Assembly: GCA_965204695.1 (NCBI GenBank)
Contig: OZ242007.1
Location: 4,898,001-4,962,000, forward strand
DNA length: 64,000 nucleotides
Source of the DNA: JAHEKD01 sp965204695
GTDB taxonomy: Bacteria; Pseudomonadota; Gammaproteobacteria; Arenicellales; JAHEKD01
Direction: 5' to 3'
Of this stretch, positions 53,927 through 63,843 are shown one piece after another. Position 1 is the first letter of the stretch. Every line of letters begins with the position of its first letter. The position numbers were made by a program, and so were the translations under genes. The notes under the pieces are model-generated. The model did no database searches. It was not told the origin of the DNA and worked only from the letters and a program-made list of their open reading frames with translations.

Positions 53927-55132
53927 ATGACTCAAGTGAGTAAATTAATGACTGGTTTTCCAGCCGTACCTGAAAATCAAGTTGATTTATCCAACTGGCG
54001 CTATGCTCCTTATAACAGCTGGGCTTTTCATCATGTGCGCGAATTATTACCCACTGCAATTGTGATGTGTCATCCTGATAGCTCAACTCATAATAAATTT
54101 CAACGAGATGAGCAACTTATTAATGAAATGACTTTTGCCGGAGCAGATGGGTTGACCTGGACAATCGAGAAACTTTTGGTTACAGGTAATACAGATGCAT
54201 TTATGGTTATTAGAAACAATAAGATAATTGCTGAACAATATTTTAATGACCAACAAGAACACGATCCACATGTAATTTTTTCTGTAACTAAGTCTGTAAC
54301 AGGATTACTGGCTGGTATTTTAATTGACAAAGGCTTTATTGATCCGGCAGCACCTGCAATTGAATATATCCCAGAAGCCTCGGATTCTGCCTGGGGTAAT
54401 TGCATCTTACGTCATATTCTTGATATGACAGTGGGTATTAAGTTCGATGAAGACTATGAAGATATGCACGGTGACGTAGCACGTTATCGTCGGGCCACGG
54501 GTTGGGATTTGCAAAAGCAAGATGAAATTCATACCGACTTACGTCAGTTCCTTTTAACCTTAAAACCCAATGGAAAGCCACATGGCGAAGTATTTCACTA
54601 TGTTTCACCCAATACTGATTTTTTAGGCTGGATTTTGGAGAGAGTGACACAAAAATCATGGGCCAATCTGGTCTCCGAACACATCTGGAAACCATTGGGG
54701 ACAGAGTTTGATGGTTATATGACAGTTGATAGATTCGGCGCTCCCCGTGCCGCAGGAGGGTTTTGTATTACGATACGAGATATGGCCAGATTAGCTCAAA
54801 TGGTGCTAAATAACGGACGAGTGGGTAACAAACAAATAGTCCCTAAATACTGGCTGGACGACATTCATCAAAACGGTGATCCAACGGCCTGGCAGCGGGG
54901 CACGAGCATTCTGTTTCCTAATGGAAATTATAGAAGCTATTGGTATCAAACCGGCAACAAAAACAATGCATTTTGTGGTATTGGAATTCATGGACAATGG
55001 ATCTATTGTGATCCGGTCACAAACGTGGTGATCGTAAGACAGGCTTCACAAGGGATTGCAGTTGATGATGCTTACGATCATACATTTTTGGCTGGGTGCG
55101 AAGCTATATCTGACCGGTTGTCGGGTTATTAA
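53927..55132 (+). CDS. Serine hydrolase of the beta-lactamase (class C) family
   Basis: A 401-residue protein with the SxxK catalytic pair at 119-122 (FSVTKSVTG) and a tyrosine region FHYVSPNTDFLGW. Similar proteins are esterases or 6-aminohexanoate-dimer hydrolases (NylB-like) rather than true beta-lactamases. No signal peptide, so probably cytoplasmic. Substrate unknown. Stands alone, convergent with the AEC transporter. Confidence 0.82.
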   Translation: MTQVSKLMTGFPAVPENQVDLSNWRYAPYNSWAFHHVRELLPTAIVMCHPDSSTHNKFQRDEQLINEMTFAGADGLTWTIEKLLVTGNTDAFMVIRNNKIIAEQYFNDQQEHDPHVIFSVTKSVTGLLAGILIDKGFIDPAAPAIEYIPEASDSAWGNCILRHILDMTVGIKFDEDYEDMHGDVARYRRATGWDLQKQDEIHTDLRQFLLTLKPNGKPHGEVFHYVSPNTDFLGWILERVTQKSWANLVSEHIWKPLGTEFDGYMTVDRFGAPRAAGGFCITIRDMARLAQMVLNNGRVGNKQIVPKYWLDDIHQNGDPTAWQRGTSILFPNGNYRSYWYQTGNKNNAFCGIGIHGQWIYCDPVTNVVIVRQASQGIAVDDAYDHTFLAGCEAISDRLSGY

Positions 55133-55153
55133 CTATCTTTACCAACAGCGAGC

Positions 55154-56095
55154 TTAAAAGATATTCTGTTTAATCATGTAAAGCACGTAGGTCACGGTAA
55201 ACACTGCCATTATTGTGCCAACTAGTACAATAGAAGAAGCTTCCCGAATATAAACTTTGTAGTCACTGGCCATGACATAAACATTGAGTGCCGGTGGCAA
55301 ACAAGCCATTAGCACAGCGGTGTACATCCATGATTGTTCAAAGGGTCCGAGCATTATTAAGAATAAATAAACACAAATTGGATGCAGGACGAGATTGAAG
55401 AAAATTAAAACGGGAACTTCTATACCACTGATTGTAGCTTTCCGATGTGCAATTACAACACCCATGGCAAACAGTGCCGCTGGCGCAGCAGCGTTACTAA
55501 GCATATTCAGAACATTATTGATAGTTGTCGGTACTTCAAGTTGGATTGCTGCCGCCACCACACCTGCTATGGTGGCAAGAATAAATGGATGGGTAATGAC
55601 TTGTTTTATTGCTTTAGCTAATACTTTTAAGAAGGAGCTATTTTTATTTGACGATACTGCCATCATTAACGGTACTATGGTGAATAAAAAAGCGTTATCA
55701 AAACAAAAAATAATTGCAGTCGGAACTAGTGCTGCCTGACCGAGGGCAGATAGCGTAATTGCCGGGCCCATATAGCCGACATTTGCATAACTAGCAGCAA
55801 CAGCCTGTATGGTTGCTACTGAGCTGTGTCTTTTAACTAAATTTCTACAAATCAGATAGGTGAATACAAAGATGCAAATCGTTGCGCCAGTTGTCGCTAA
55901 TATAAATCGATAATTGACCAGTTCTTGAATAGGGGCTTTGCGTATTAATTGGAAAAATAAAGCCGGAAGAGCAACATAAATAATAAAAAAATTCATCCAA
56001 TCTAGCGCTGACTCTTTTAATGGTTTAATTTTTGCAGCAATAAACCCAATAAAAATCAAACCAAATAGGGGCAGAGATAAATTTAAAACTTCCAT
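55154..56095 (-). CDS. AEC-family (auxin efflux carrier-like) transporter
   Basis: About ten membrane helices; the family patterns YVALPALFFQLIRKAP and ASYANVGYMGPAITLSALG are clear, and the C-terminal half repeats the fold. AEC proteins carry organic acids such as malate or malonate. The frame is open to 56137, but the ATG at 56095, one base after the yheT stop, gives the usual N-terminus MEVLNLSLPLFGLIFIGFIA. Last gene of the dksA-dihydroorotase-yheT unit. Confidence 0.85.
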   Translation of the reverse strand: MEVLNLSLPLFGLIFIGFIAAKIKPLKESALDWMNFFIIYVALPALFFQLIRKAPIQELVNYRFILATTGATICIFVFTYLICRNLVKRHSSVATIQAVAASYANVGYMGPAITLSALGQAALVPTAIIFCFDNAFLFTIVPLMMAVSSNKNSSFLKVLAKAIKQVITHPFILATIAGVVAAAIQLEVPTTINNVLNMLSNAAAPAALFAMGVVIAHRKATISGIEVPVLIFFNLVLHPICVYLFLIMLGPFEQSWMYTAVLMACLPPALNVYVMASDYKVYIREASSIVLVGTIMAVFTVTYVLYMIKQNIF

Positions 56096-56096
56096 T

Positions 56097-57068
56097 TCAG
56101 ATGCCATTCTCAAAAAAGGCAAGTAATCGATTATCAAGCCAATAATAGGGTTTTAATCCCTGTGCACTGACGAAACCGACGTGACCACCGTTTTTATAGA
56201 GTTCAAGTTTCGTATTAGTATTCAGCTGATCTACCATTGGAATAACATCCATTGACATAAATGGATCGTCTGTAGATTGAATAAGTAACAATGGGTTAGT
56301 TATTTGCTTCACTTTATACTTAGTGCTGGCCTGACTGTAATAATCATCAACATCCTTAAAACCATGAAGACGTGAAGTCACTGCGTCATCAAATTCAAAA
56401 AAAGTTTTACTTTGCGGCCAAATCGGCAGAATATTGGGTAATTCCATTAACCTTAATTTTTTCCGGGTAGATTTTTTCAAACTTGAAACCAAATGATATT
56501 GATAAATCCTCGAAAAGCCGGTTTCCATTTTCTTTGCACAGCTGGCAAGAAGATAGGGCACTGAAATGACTACGGCTCGGTTAATTAGATTGCTGGCATC
56601 TTCAGTCAGTGCCAACCAGTTTAATAACATGCTGCCACCCAATGAAACCGCTACAGCATTTATGTCTAGATCTGGATATTCATTGCTGATTTTTCTGATG
56701 ACAAAATCAATATCGTTACTGTAACCGGCATTATAGAAAATGGGTTGACGATTCATTTCACCACTACGCCCACGTAAATTAACCGCCACCACTTGATAAT
56801 CTGATTGATGCAGCTTACTTGCAAAGCCGCGAATATAATGAGATCGGGAACAACCCTGTAATCCATGTATTAACACTACAATTGCCTTGGGCTTTTTCGT
56901 TGCAGGTGTTTTTAGCCAATCGAGGTCAATAAAATCATCGTCCGGTAATTCGATTCTCTCGCGCTGGTATTTAGGTCTTGGTTTGAACCGAAATAGATAA
57001 GGCCAGAAAGTTTGTAGGTGAGGGTTTTGTAACCAAAAAGCGGGTTTGAATGGCTTAATCCCGGCCAT
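56097..57068 (-). CDS. YheT-family alpha/beta hydrolase
   Basis: A 323-residue hydrolase with the family opening FKPAFWLQNPHLQTFWPYLF, the oxyanion region LIHGLQGCSRSHY and nucleophile Ser in AVSLGGSML. C-terminal residues D and H (DDPFMS, GGHVGF) complete the triad. Related yeast and bacterial proteins act as medium-chain ester hydrolases or acyltransferases. Starts 5 bp after the dihydroorotase stop. Confidence 0.87.
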   Translation of the reverse strand: MAGIKPFKPAFWLQNPHLQTFWPYLFRFKPRPKYQRERIELPDDDFIDLDWLKTPATKKPKAIVVLIHGLQGCSRSHYIRGFASKLHQSDYQVVAVNLRGRSGEMNRQPIFYNAGYSNDIDFVIRKISNEYPDLDINAVAVSLGGSMLLNWLALTEDASNLINRAVVISVPYLLASCAKKMETGFSRIYQYHLVSSLKKSTRKKLRLMELPNILPIWPQSKTFFEFDDAVTSRLHGFKDVDDYYSQASTKYKVKQITNPLLLIQSTDDPFMSMDVIPMVDQLNTNTKLELYKNGGHVGFVSAQGLKPYYWLDNRLLAFFENGI

Positions 57069-57073
57069 TGAAA

Positions 57074-58405
57074 TTATTCTGGATGATTAAACGTCAAAGG
57101 CTTGCCGAATACGCCTTCTTTAATCGCTCCTTTTTCAAAAACAATATTACCGTTAACAATCGTATATTGCGGCCAGCCCGTTAATTCCTGGCCTTCATAA
57201 GGTGTCCAGCCGGTTTTAGAATAAAGAATGTCTGGGTCTACAGATTTAGTATTATCGATATCGACTAATACCAAATCTGCATCCCAGCCCTCCTCAACTT
57301 TACCTTTTCGCGGGATACCATAAGCCTTGGCCACACCAAAACTCATCCATCTCTGTATTTCTTCTAAAGTACATCTACCCGCTTTCATTTGAGTCAACAT
57401 TAAGGGTAGCGATGTTGCCACACCCGGGATGCCAGAGGGAGCTTTTGGATAATCCTGCATTTTCTCATTGAGCAGATGTGGAGCGTGATCTGTTGCAATA
57501 AAATCAATCACGCCATCTTTTAATCCTTGCCAGACTTCGTCACAATTATCCTGAGATCGGATAGGGGGGTTCATTTGGACCCGTGTGCCCCAAGTTTCAT
57601 AAAGATCGGTGTTTAGAAACAGATGATTGGGGATAGCTTCAGCGGTGACATATTCAGGTTTTCTTTGTCGCAATCGATGCACTTCTTTGGCAGTGGATAA
57701 ATGCAGAATATGGAAGCGCCGCTGGTATTTTTCCGAAAGTTCCAGGGCCATTTCGGTAGCTATTAAGGCACATTCATCATCACGTATGACTGAATGCATT
57801 TCGACAGGTAATCCCTCAGGATATTGTTGCGAATAGTGATCAAACCGTTGTTTAATACGTTCTTCATCTTCCGCGTGGACGGCGATTAACCTGCGTCCAT
57901 TACCGAAAATTTTATCTAGAATTTCCGGTTTATTGACTAATAAGTTGCCAGTGCTCGACCCCATGAAAATTTTAATACCGCATACAGGTTCTGCAGTATT
58001 GATAACATCCAAATTATCATCGGTAGCACCAATAAAAAAGCCATAGTTAGCCACACATTTTTGTGCAGCTGTCGCCAGTTTGTCATCCAAAGCCTGGTGA
58101 GTTGTAGTCGTTGGGTTAGTGTTGGGCATTTCCAGAAAACTGGTCACTCCCCCGCAAACTGCTGATCTTGAGCCGGATGTTAAATCTTCTTTATGAGTTG
58201 CACCTGGATCACGAAAATGCACCTGTGGGTCGATAACACCCGGGAGCAGTAATAAACCATCAGCATCAAGCGTTTGCCTGGCAGGGCCATCTATTTTGGA
58301 ATCAATTTTTTCGATTGTACCCAGATTGCCGATGGCAAGATCCCCTTCCAGAATAGCTCCATCAGCTTGAGCTATTTTAGCGTTGATGATCTTAAGTGAA
58401 TACAT
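57074..58405 (-). CDS. pyrC: Dihydroorotase
   Basis: A 443-residue amidohydrolase that cyclises carbamoyl-aspartate in pyrimidine synthesis. Metal-site motifs: DPQVHFRDPGATHKED, GIKIFMGSS, AVHAEDE, HILHLST and DFIATDHAPH. The first His of the usual HxH is Gln61 (QVH63); I recall this variant from other long dihydroorotases, so activity is still likely. Allantoinase is the main alternative. Interestingly it supplies the step after carAB and aspartate transcarbamylase. It follows dksA by 23 bp. Confidence 0.83.
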   Translation of the reverse strand: MYSLKIINAKIAQADGAILEGDLAIGNLGTIEKIDSKIDGPARQTLDADGLLLLPGVIDPQVHFRDPGATHKEDLTSGSRSAVCGGVTSFLEMPNTNPTTTTHQALDDKLATAAQKCVANYGFFIGATDDNLDVINTAEPVCGIKIFMGSSTGNLLVNKPEILDKIFGNGRRLIAVHAEDEERIKQRFDHYSQQYPEGLPVEMHSVIRDDECALIATEMALELSEKYQRRFHILHLSTAKEVHRLRQRKPEYVTAEAIPNHLFLNTDLYETWGTRVQMNPPIRSQDNCDEVWQGLKDGVIDFIATDHAPHLLNEKMQDYPKAPSGIPGVATSLPLMLTQMKAGRCTLEEIQRWMSFGVAKAYGIPRKGKVEEGWDADLVLVDIDNTKSVDPDILYSKTGWTPYEGQELTGWPQYTIVNGNIVFEKGAIKEGVFGKPLTFNHPE

Positions 58406-58428
58406 AAGATAGGTTTATATCTATTTGA

Positions 58429-58875
58429 TTATGTTTGAATTTTCTTTTCTCTAATTTCAGCCAAAGATTTACAATCGATGCACAATTCAGCGGTAGGGCG
58501 CGCTTCGAGTCGCTGCAAGCCAATTTCCTCACCACAAGATTCACAGTAACCATAGTCGTTCTTGTCTAATAAAGCCAGCGACCCGTCAATTTTCTTCAAT
58601 AATTTACGCTCGCGGTCACGGCTACGTAGCTCTAGAGTAAAATCGGTTTCTTGAGAAGCCCTATCATTGGGATCTGCATGGTTTTCCGTCTCATCTTGTA
58701 TATGATGGACTGTGCGATTCAACTCATTGATTAAACTGTCACGCCATGCATTCAGGATTGAACGAAAATGTTCAACCTGTTTAGGATTCATATATTTTTC
58801 TCTTTTAGTTGCCTTATAAGGCTTAATGCCAAAGATCAAATCATCTGCAGCTTTGGCTTTAGTTCTTGTTGCCAT
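58429..58875 (-). CDS. dksA: RNA polymerase-binding transcription factor DksA
   Basis: DksA works with ppGpp in the secondary channel of RNA polymerase in the stringent response. The coiled-coil tip DPNDRA has D68, D71 and A73 as in E. coli. The C4 zinc finger is C111, C114, C132 and C135. At 148 residues it is normal (E. coli 151) and conserved to the end (LAEIREKK). First gene of the leftward operon. Confidence 0.95.
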   Translation of the reverse strand: MATRTKAKAADDLIFGIKPYKATKREKYMNPKQVEHFRSILNAWRDSLINELNRTVHHIQDETENHADPNDRASQETDFTLELRSRDRERKLLKKIDGSLALLDKNDYGYCESCGEEIGLQRLEARPTAELCIDCKSLAEIREKKIQT

Positions 58876-59152
58876 AATTTACTCCGTGGTTGAAGCGGTC
58901 AGGCCGAAAAGAGTTTGTCCGCATCGGCTAATATTTATCGAACGCGACTGTATATCAAATTACTCGGCATTTCGCAATCAAATAATTTTAAAACCAGGTA
59001 GTTTTAATCATTTCAGTCGCTGATTGACAGTTCAAAGTATCATTACATAAGTTAAATAGTGTTGAAACTGACGAAACAACTAGACCACAACAGTTAATCA
59101 TTTATAATCCGAATAACTTAGACCAGAACGACTGACTAATAATTCAATTCGG

Positions 59153-62100
59153 ATGCAGCTGAAATCTATCCACTTCTCTGGTTTTAAGTCATTCGTAGAC
59201 CCTACAACTTTTAAACTTCCCGCCAATATTGTTGGAATCGTCGGCCCTAACGGTTGCGGCAAGTCTAATGTTATCGATGCTGTACGCTGGGTCATGGGTG
59301 AAGGCTCTGCTAAAACCTTACGTGGAGACAGCATGGCTGATGTGATTTTTAACGGCTCCAGCACCAGGCAGCCAGTGGGCAAGGCTACTGTTGAACTTGT
59401 ATTTGATAATTCTGACGGCAAAGCTCCAGGTGCTTATAGTCAATATGCAGAAATATCAGTCAAACGTTCCTTAAGCCGGGATGGGCAGTCCGATTATTTC
59501 TTAAATAACGTTCGTTGCAGACGTAAAGATATTACTGAGATATTCCTAGGTACGGGTTTAGGTCCACGCTCTTATTCAATTATTGAACAAGGCATGGTAA
59601 GTCGTATTGTTGAAGCCAGACCTGAGGATTTGCGCGCTTTTGTAGAGGAAGCTGCGGGCATTTCTAAATACAAAGAAAAACGCCGAGAGACAGAAAATCG
59701 CATTCGCCGCACCCGAGAAAACCTTGATCGGGTGGAAGATATTTGTAGTGAACTAGAAACACAGCTAAGGCGACTTGATCGTCAATCTAAGCAGGCTAAA
59801 CGTTATCAGGAACTGAAAAAAGAACAACGTGAGCTCAAGGCACAGACATTAGCATTAAAGTGGCAACAATATCACGACAGATTGGCTAACTTCGATGTAG
59901 AGGTCAGCCGCAAGGAAAAGGAACTGGAATCCTATGTGGCCCAGCAACGTGAAGCTGAGCGTAAAATAGAAACGCTAAGGACCGAATTAAATCAGGCCCA
60001 AGAGTCTCTAAACGAAACTCAGGGAAGATTTTACAGTGTTGGTGCTGATATCACCGCTGTTGAACAAAAAATCCAGCACGATAAAGAAACTCGCGAAAAT
60101 CAGCAGCAAGAACTAGAGCGGATTGAACAGGAGATTGAACAAACTAAATTGCGCTATCAGCAGGATAAGCGGCAACAGGATCTATTGGTTGAAGGGCAGC
60201 AGAGATTATCCCCACAAGTTGAACGACTGCGTGATGATCATACCAGGCTACAGGCGTTAATAGATCAGCGAGAGCAAGCTCTGCAACTGTGGCAGCAAGA
60301 TTGGGAACAATTTCAATCTCAATCCAATCAATCGATGCAAGATCGAGAAGTATTAAGAGCGAATATTGATCACCTTACTTCAAGACAAAAAGAATTATCA
60401 ACCCGCCAACAACAAATTAGCGAACAAAGCCAAACCGTTGATAAAGATATTAACCAAATTGCACCAACTCAGTTACGTAAGTCAGTGACAGAGCAAGATC
60501 AGTTTTGTCTGTCTATAGAAGAAAAAATTGACTCTATTACTAACAATATCAACAATTTAAGAGAGAAAATTAAGGTTATAGATGATTCTCTCAAATCAGA
60601 TACTGATAAATCGTTAGAAATCGGTGGAAAACTTGAGTCACTCAAAGAACTGCAAAAGGCAGCGCTGGGAGAGAACGATGAACAGTTTAATCAATGGTTG
60701 GCGAACAATCATTTAGAAGACAACCCACGATTGTCAAATTTGTTAAAGGTTGAACCCGGTTGGGAAAAAGCGGTAGACACTGCCTTGAGTAAACAATCGG
60801 CTTCTGTTTGTGTTAGCACACTTGAACCTTATGCCCAAACTGTTGAGCAAATGGAACATGTGGAGTTAAATTTTGTAGAAAATACGGCTCAAGCGGCAAC
60901 CTCAACTCCAACTCATCCGAGTCTACTGAGCAAACTACAATGCGATGTTGATTTAAGCCCTCTTTTAGGCCATGTTTTAATCGCAGACTCAGTCGATCAA
61001 GCTATGCAACAACGTTCAAGTCTTGCTGATGACCAATGTTTTATTACCAGCCAAGGAACTCGAATTGGACGTAATTGGATTACTATTGCCAAAAAGCAGG
61101 ATGTTGAATCGGGACTTATTGAACGACAAGCTTTGATCAGTAAATTTGATTCTGAAGCCGATGCTCTACGTGCGACCATAACTGAACAAGAACAACAACG
61201 TACCCTGATTAGAGCGGAGCTTAGTGAATTAGAATCTTCCCGTAGTACACACGCTCAAAAGCTAACTGAAGCTAATACAAAACGTAGTGAATTACATAAA
61301 CAATTGGGCCAACAGGAAGAAAAGCTGCGTGAATTAGAGAATAAAAAGCTGCAATTAGAGCAAGATGCAGCACAAGTTGAAGTGGATTTGCAGAACATCG
61401 CTGATTCTCTAAGTTCAAGTATCAATTCGTTAGAATTAACTGAAACCAGTGTGGTTTCAAATGAACAAAATCGGGAAAGCTTTGAACAAAAACGTGATCA
61501 GCTTAGAATCGAATTTAACTCTACCAAAGCTGAAATTGAACAGGTTCGGGATTTGCTTGATAACGACAATGTCCGCTTAGAAAAAATGTCTACCGCGCTT
61601 GAATCAGTGCAGGAAACGCTTTCACGAACCAATCAGCAACTTGAAACGCTTGTAAACCGTCAAACTGAATTAAGACAGCGATTTGACCAACCAGAAGAGC
61701 TACAACAGCAAAGCCAGCAAAAATTACAGGCACTATTGGCCTCACAGCAAGCTGTGGAACAAGAATTACAACATGCTCGTAACCACGTTGCTGAATTTGA
61801 TACAAAAATTAATCAACAGGACAGAAACAGGCAAGATAATGAGCAGCAAGCTGCCCAAATGCGTACCCAACTTGAATCCTCCAGGCTTGATAAGCAAGAA
61901 ATTGTTGTCAAGCAAGTTGCTGTGAAAGAACAACTGGAAGAGCTGGAAGTAGATATTGAAACTATCATTAAAAATATTGCCGAGGATGCAAGTTTTGAAG
62001 TTTATAAACAAAATCTTAATCAGCTCGAAGAAAAAATAGGTCGCTTGGGAACAGTGAATCTTCTTGCGATAGAGGAGTATGAGGAACAACAGGAACGTAA

Positions 62101-62662
62101 AATTTATCTAGATAAACAACATGAGGATTTGACCAAAGCGCTGCAAACTCTGGAAGAAGTCATGAACAAAATTGATCGGGAGACTAAACAGCGTTTTCGA
62201 GAAACTTTTGATGGTTTGAACGCCGGTTTCAAAGAATACTTTCCTAAGTTATTTGGTGGCGGTTCAGCATCACTCGAATTAACAGATGATGATTTGCTTG
62301 CAACCGGTGTGTCAGTAACAGCACGTCCTCCCGGTAAACGCAATAGTACAATTCATTTACTTTCTGGTGGAGAGAAAGCGTTAACGGCAGTATCATTGTT
62401 GTTTTCGTTATTTCAGCTAAATCCATCACCCTTTTGTATTCTTGATGAGGTTGACGCGCCACTTGATGATGCTAATGTAGAGCGCTATTGTCGAACATTG
62501 GTACAACTGGCGGAGCGTACGCAGCTCATGTTTATCACCCATAATAAAATCACTATGGAATTTGCCGATCTGTTAATTGGCGTTACCATGCAAGAACCAG
62601 GCGTCTCTCGGTTAGTAGCCGTTGATGTTGAAAAAGCACTGGAGTTAGCAGAACAGGGATGA
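59153..62662 (+). CDS. smc: Chromosome segregation protein SMC
   Basis: A 1169-residue structural-maintenance ATPase with N-terminal Walker A GPNGCGKSN (31-39), long glutamine-rich coiled coils, and a central hinge near residues 500-660. The C-terminal ABC signature LLSGGEKALTAVSLLFS and Walker B FCILDEVDAPLDD are intact. SMC with ScpAB condenses and aligns chromosomes; this gammaproteobacterial lineage keeps SMC instead of MukB. It overlaps zipA by 4 bp (ATGA). Confidence 0.96.
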   Translation: MQLKSIHFSGFKSFVDPTTFKLPANIVGIVGPNGCGKSNVIDAVRWVMGEGSAKTLRGDSMADVIFNGSSTRQPVGKATVELVFDNSDGKAPGAYSQYAEISVKRSLSRDGQSDYFLNNVRCRRKDITEIFLGTGLGPRSYSIIEQGMVSRIVEARPEDLRAFVEEAAGISKYKEKRRETENRIRRTRENLDRVEDICSELETQLRRLDRQSKQAKRYQELKKEQRELKAQTLALKWQQYHDRLANFDVEVSRKEKELESYVAQQREAERKIETLRTELNQAQESLNETQGRFYSVGADITAVEQKIQHDKETRENQQQELERIEQEIEQTKLRYQQDKRQQDLLVEGQQRLSPQVERLRDDHTRLQALIDQREQALQLWQQDWEQFQSQSNQSMQDREVLRANIDHLTSRQKELSTRQQQISEQSQTVDKDINQIAPTQLRKSVTEQDQFCLSIEEKIDSITNNINNLREKIKVIDDSLKSDTDKSLEIGGKLESLKELQKAALGENDEQFNQWLANNHLEDNPRLSNLLKVEPGWEKAVDTALSKQSASVCVSTLEPYAQTVEQMEHVELNFVENTAQAATSTPTHPSLLSKLQCDVDLSPLLGHVLIADSVDQAMQQRSSLADDQCFITSQGTRIGRNWITIAKKQDVESGLIERQALISKFDSEADALRATITEQEQQRTLIRAELSELESSRSTHAQKLTEANTKRSELHKQLGQQEEKLRELENKKLQLEQDAAQVEVDLQNIADSLSSSINSLELTETSVVSNEQNRESFEQKRDQLRIEFNSTKAEIEQVRDLLDNDNVRLEKMSTALESVQETLSRTNQQLETLVNRQTELRQRFDQPEELQQQSQQKLQALLASQQAVEQELQHARNHVAEFDTKINQQDRNRQDNEQQAAQMRTQLESSRLDKQEIVVKQVAVKEQLEELEVDIETIIKNIAEDASFEVYKQNLNQLEEKIGRLGTVNLLAIEEYEEQQERKIYLDKQHEDLTKALQTLEEVMNKIDRETKQRFRETFDGLNAGFKEYFPKLFGGGSASLELTDDDLLATGVSVTARPPGKRNSTIHLLSGGEKALTAVSLLFSLFQLNPSPFCILDEVDAPLDDANVERYCRTLVQLAERTQLMFITHNKITMEFADLLIGVTMQEPGVSRLVAVDVEKALELAEQG

Positions 62663-63840
62663 CCCTGCGTCTGGCATTACTATTAGTCAGCCTGATTATC
62701 CTTGGCATAATCGGTTTCATCTGTCATTTAAAATATCAACGTATCCGTTCTAAAAAGCGCCCAAGTGAATTAGCTGCTGAGCTGGATACTGATTCCGAGA
62801 TCGAGCAACAGGTCAACACTCCTTTCTTTACTGAAAACGTCATTTCAGATATTCCGGAAGAGGCTGCTTCAGTTTTACAGTCAGAACAAGGATCATCGGA
62901 GCATGAAGCGGAGCCGCCTGCATTAACCACTTCATTGCAGGAATTGATGGATAATAAAAAAATTGCTCAGCAATTGGCACAGCAGATGCTGCCTGTATAT
63001 GAAGAAGATAGTCTTATTATGGAGTATGTTGCTGTTTTACCTAATATTAACGATTCCGTTAAACAGATAAATAAAGTTGTGACACATTTAGAGCGGGAGC
63101 TGGATTGGCCGGCTGAGATTTCAGTTGCTGAAAAAGATCGCCAACAATTCGGTGCGATTTCATCCTTTAAAGATAGACACAAAGTTCGACATTTAAAAAC
63201 TACTCTACAACTAAAAGACAAAAAAGGGATTGCAGATGAGCAATTGCTGGAAAATTATCAGCAGTTTGTAACTAAATTGGCCAATCAATTCGGTTGCGAA
63301 TTTCGTTTTGCCCTTGAACCGGAACAAGCTAATGCTGCAGCCATTAAGTTGGATGAGTTTGTTAGAGATAACGATCAAATCATTATCTTGTATATTTTGG
63401 CACAGCCAGATGATAGTTTTTCTGGTGAGTCGTTTAAAACTGCGGTAACTGAAGCTGGCCTGGAGCATGGTGAGTTTGATTTTTTTCATCTGACTTCAAG
63501 CTCTGAGACAAATCAGGGTACTAAAGTTTATAGTTTAGCCAACATGTATAAGCCTGGTAGTTTTGAGCTTGAGTCAATCGATAAATTTTCGACCACTGGC
63601 CTTTGTGCTTTCATGGTGCCGTCTTTATTACAAGATCCTGTATCAGGATTTCGTGAGATGTGTACGAGTTGTAAATATATTTCTGATCAGCTTAATGGTG
63701 TTTTGACCACTAACCAACGAGAACTATTGAGCGAAGATAATTACATTGCTATTTGTAGTGAAATAACGGCACAAAAAGATAAAATAAATGCCGCTGGTGT
63801 AGAAAGTGGTAGTGAGTTGGCTAAGAAACTGTTTGCTTAA
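62659..63840 (+). CDS. zipA: Cell division protein ZipA
   Basis: A 393-residue inner-membrane protein that tethers FtsZ polymers. One N-terminal helix (RLALLLVSLIILGIIGFI) is followed by a basic patch, an acidic/Pro-poor linker and the C-terminal ZipA_C FtsZ-binding domain (about 255-385). Divergent in sequence but position between smc and ligA, the Nterminal helix and domain layout support the call. Confidence 0.87.
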   Translation: MTLRLALLLVSLIILGIIGFICHLKYQRIRSKKRPSELAAELDTDSEIEQQVNTPFFTENVISDIPEEAASVLQSEQGSSEHEAEPPALTTSLQELMDNKKIAQQLAQQMLPVYEEDSLIMEYVAVLPNINDSVKQINKVVTHLERELDWPAEISVAEKDRQQFGAISSFKDRHKVRHLKTTLQLKDKKGIADEQLLENYQQFVTKLANQFGCEFRFALEPEQANAAAIKLDEFVRDNDQIIILYILAQPDDSFSGESFKTAVTEAGLEHGEFDFFHLTSSSETNQGTKVYSLANMYKPGSFELESIDKFSTTGLCAFMVPSLLQDPVSGFREMCTSCKYISDQLNGVLTTNQRELLSEDNYIAICSEITAQKDKINAAGVESGSELAKKLFA

Positions 63841-63843
63841 TTA

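Noticed and set aside
53927..55132. Antibiotic-resistance beta-lactamase
   Set aside because: SxxK is present but there is no signal peptide and the overall pattern fits esterase or NylB-like hydrolases.
57074..58405. Inactive dihydroorotase because of Gln61 in place of the first metal His
   Set aside because: I recall the same Gln in other long dihydroorotases, and all the other metal and substrate motifs are intact.
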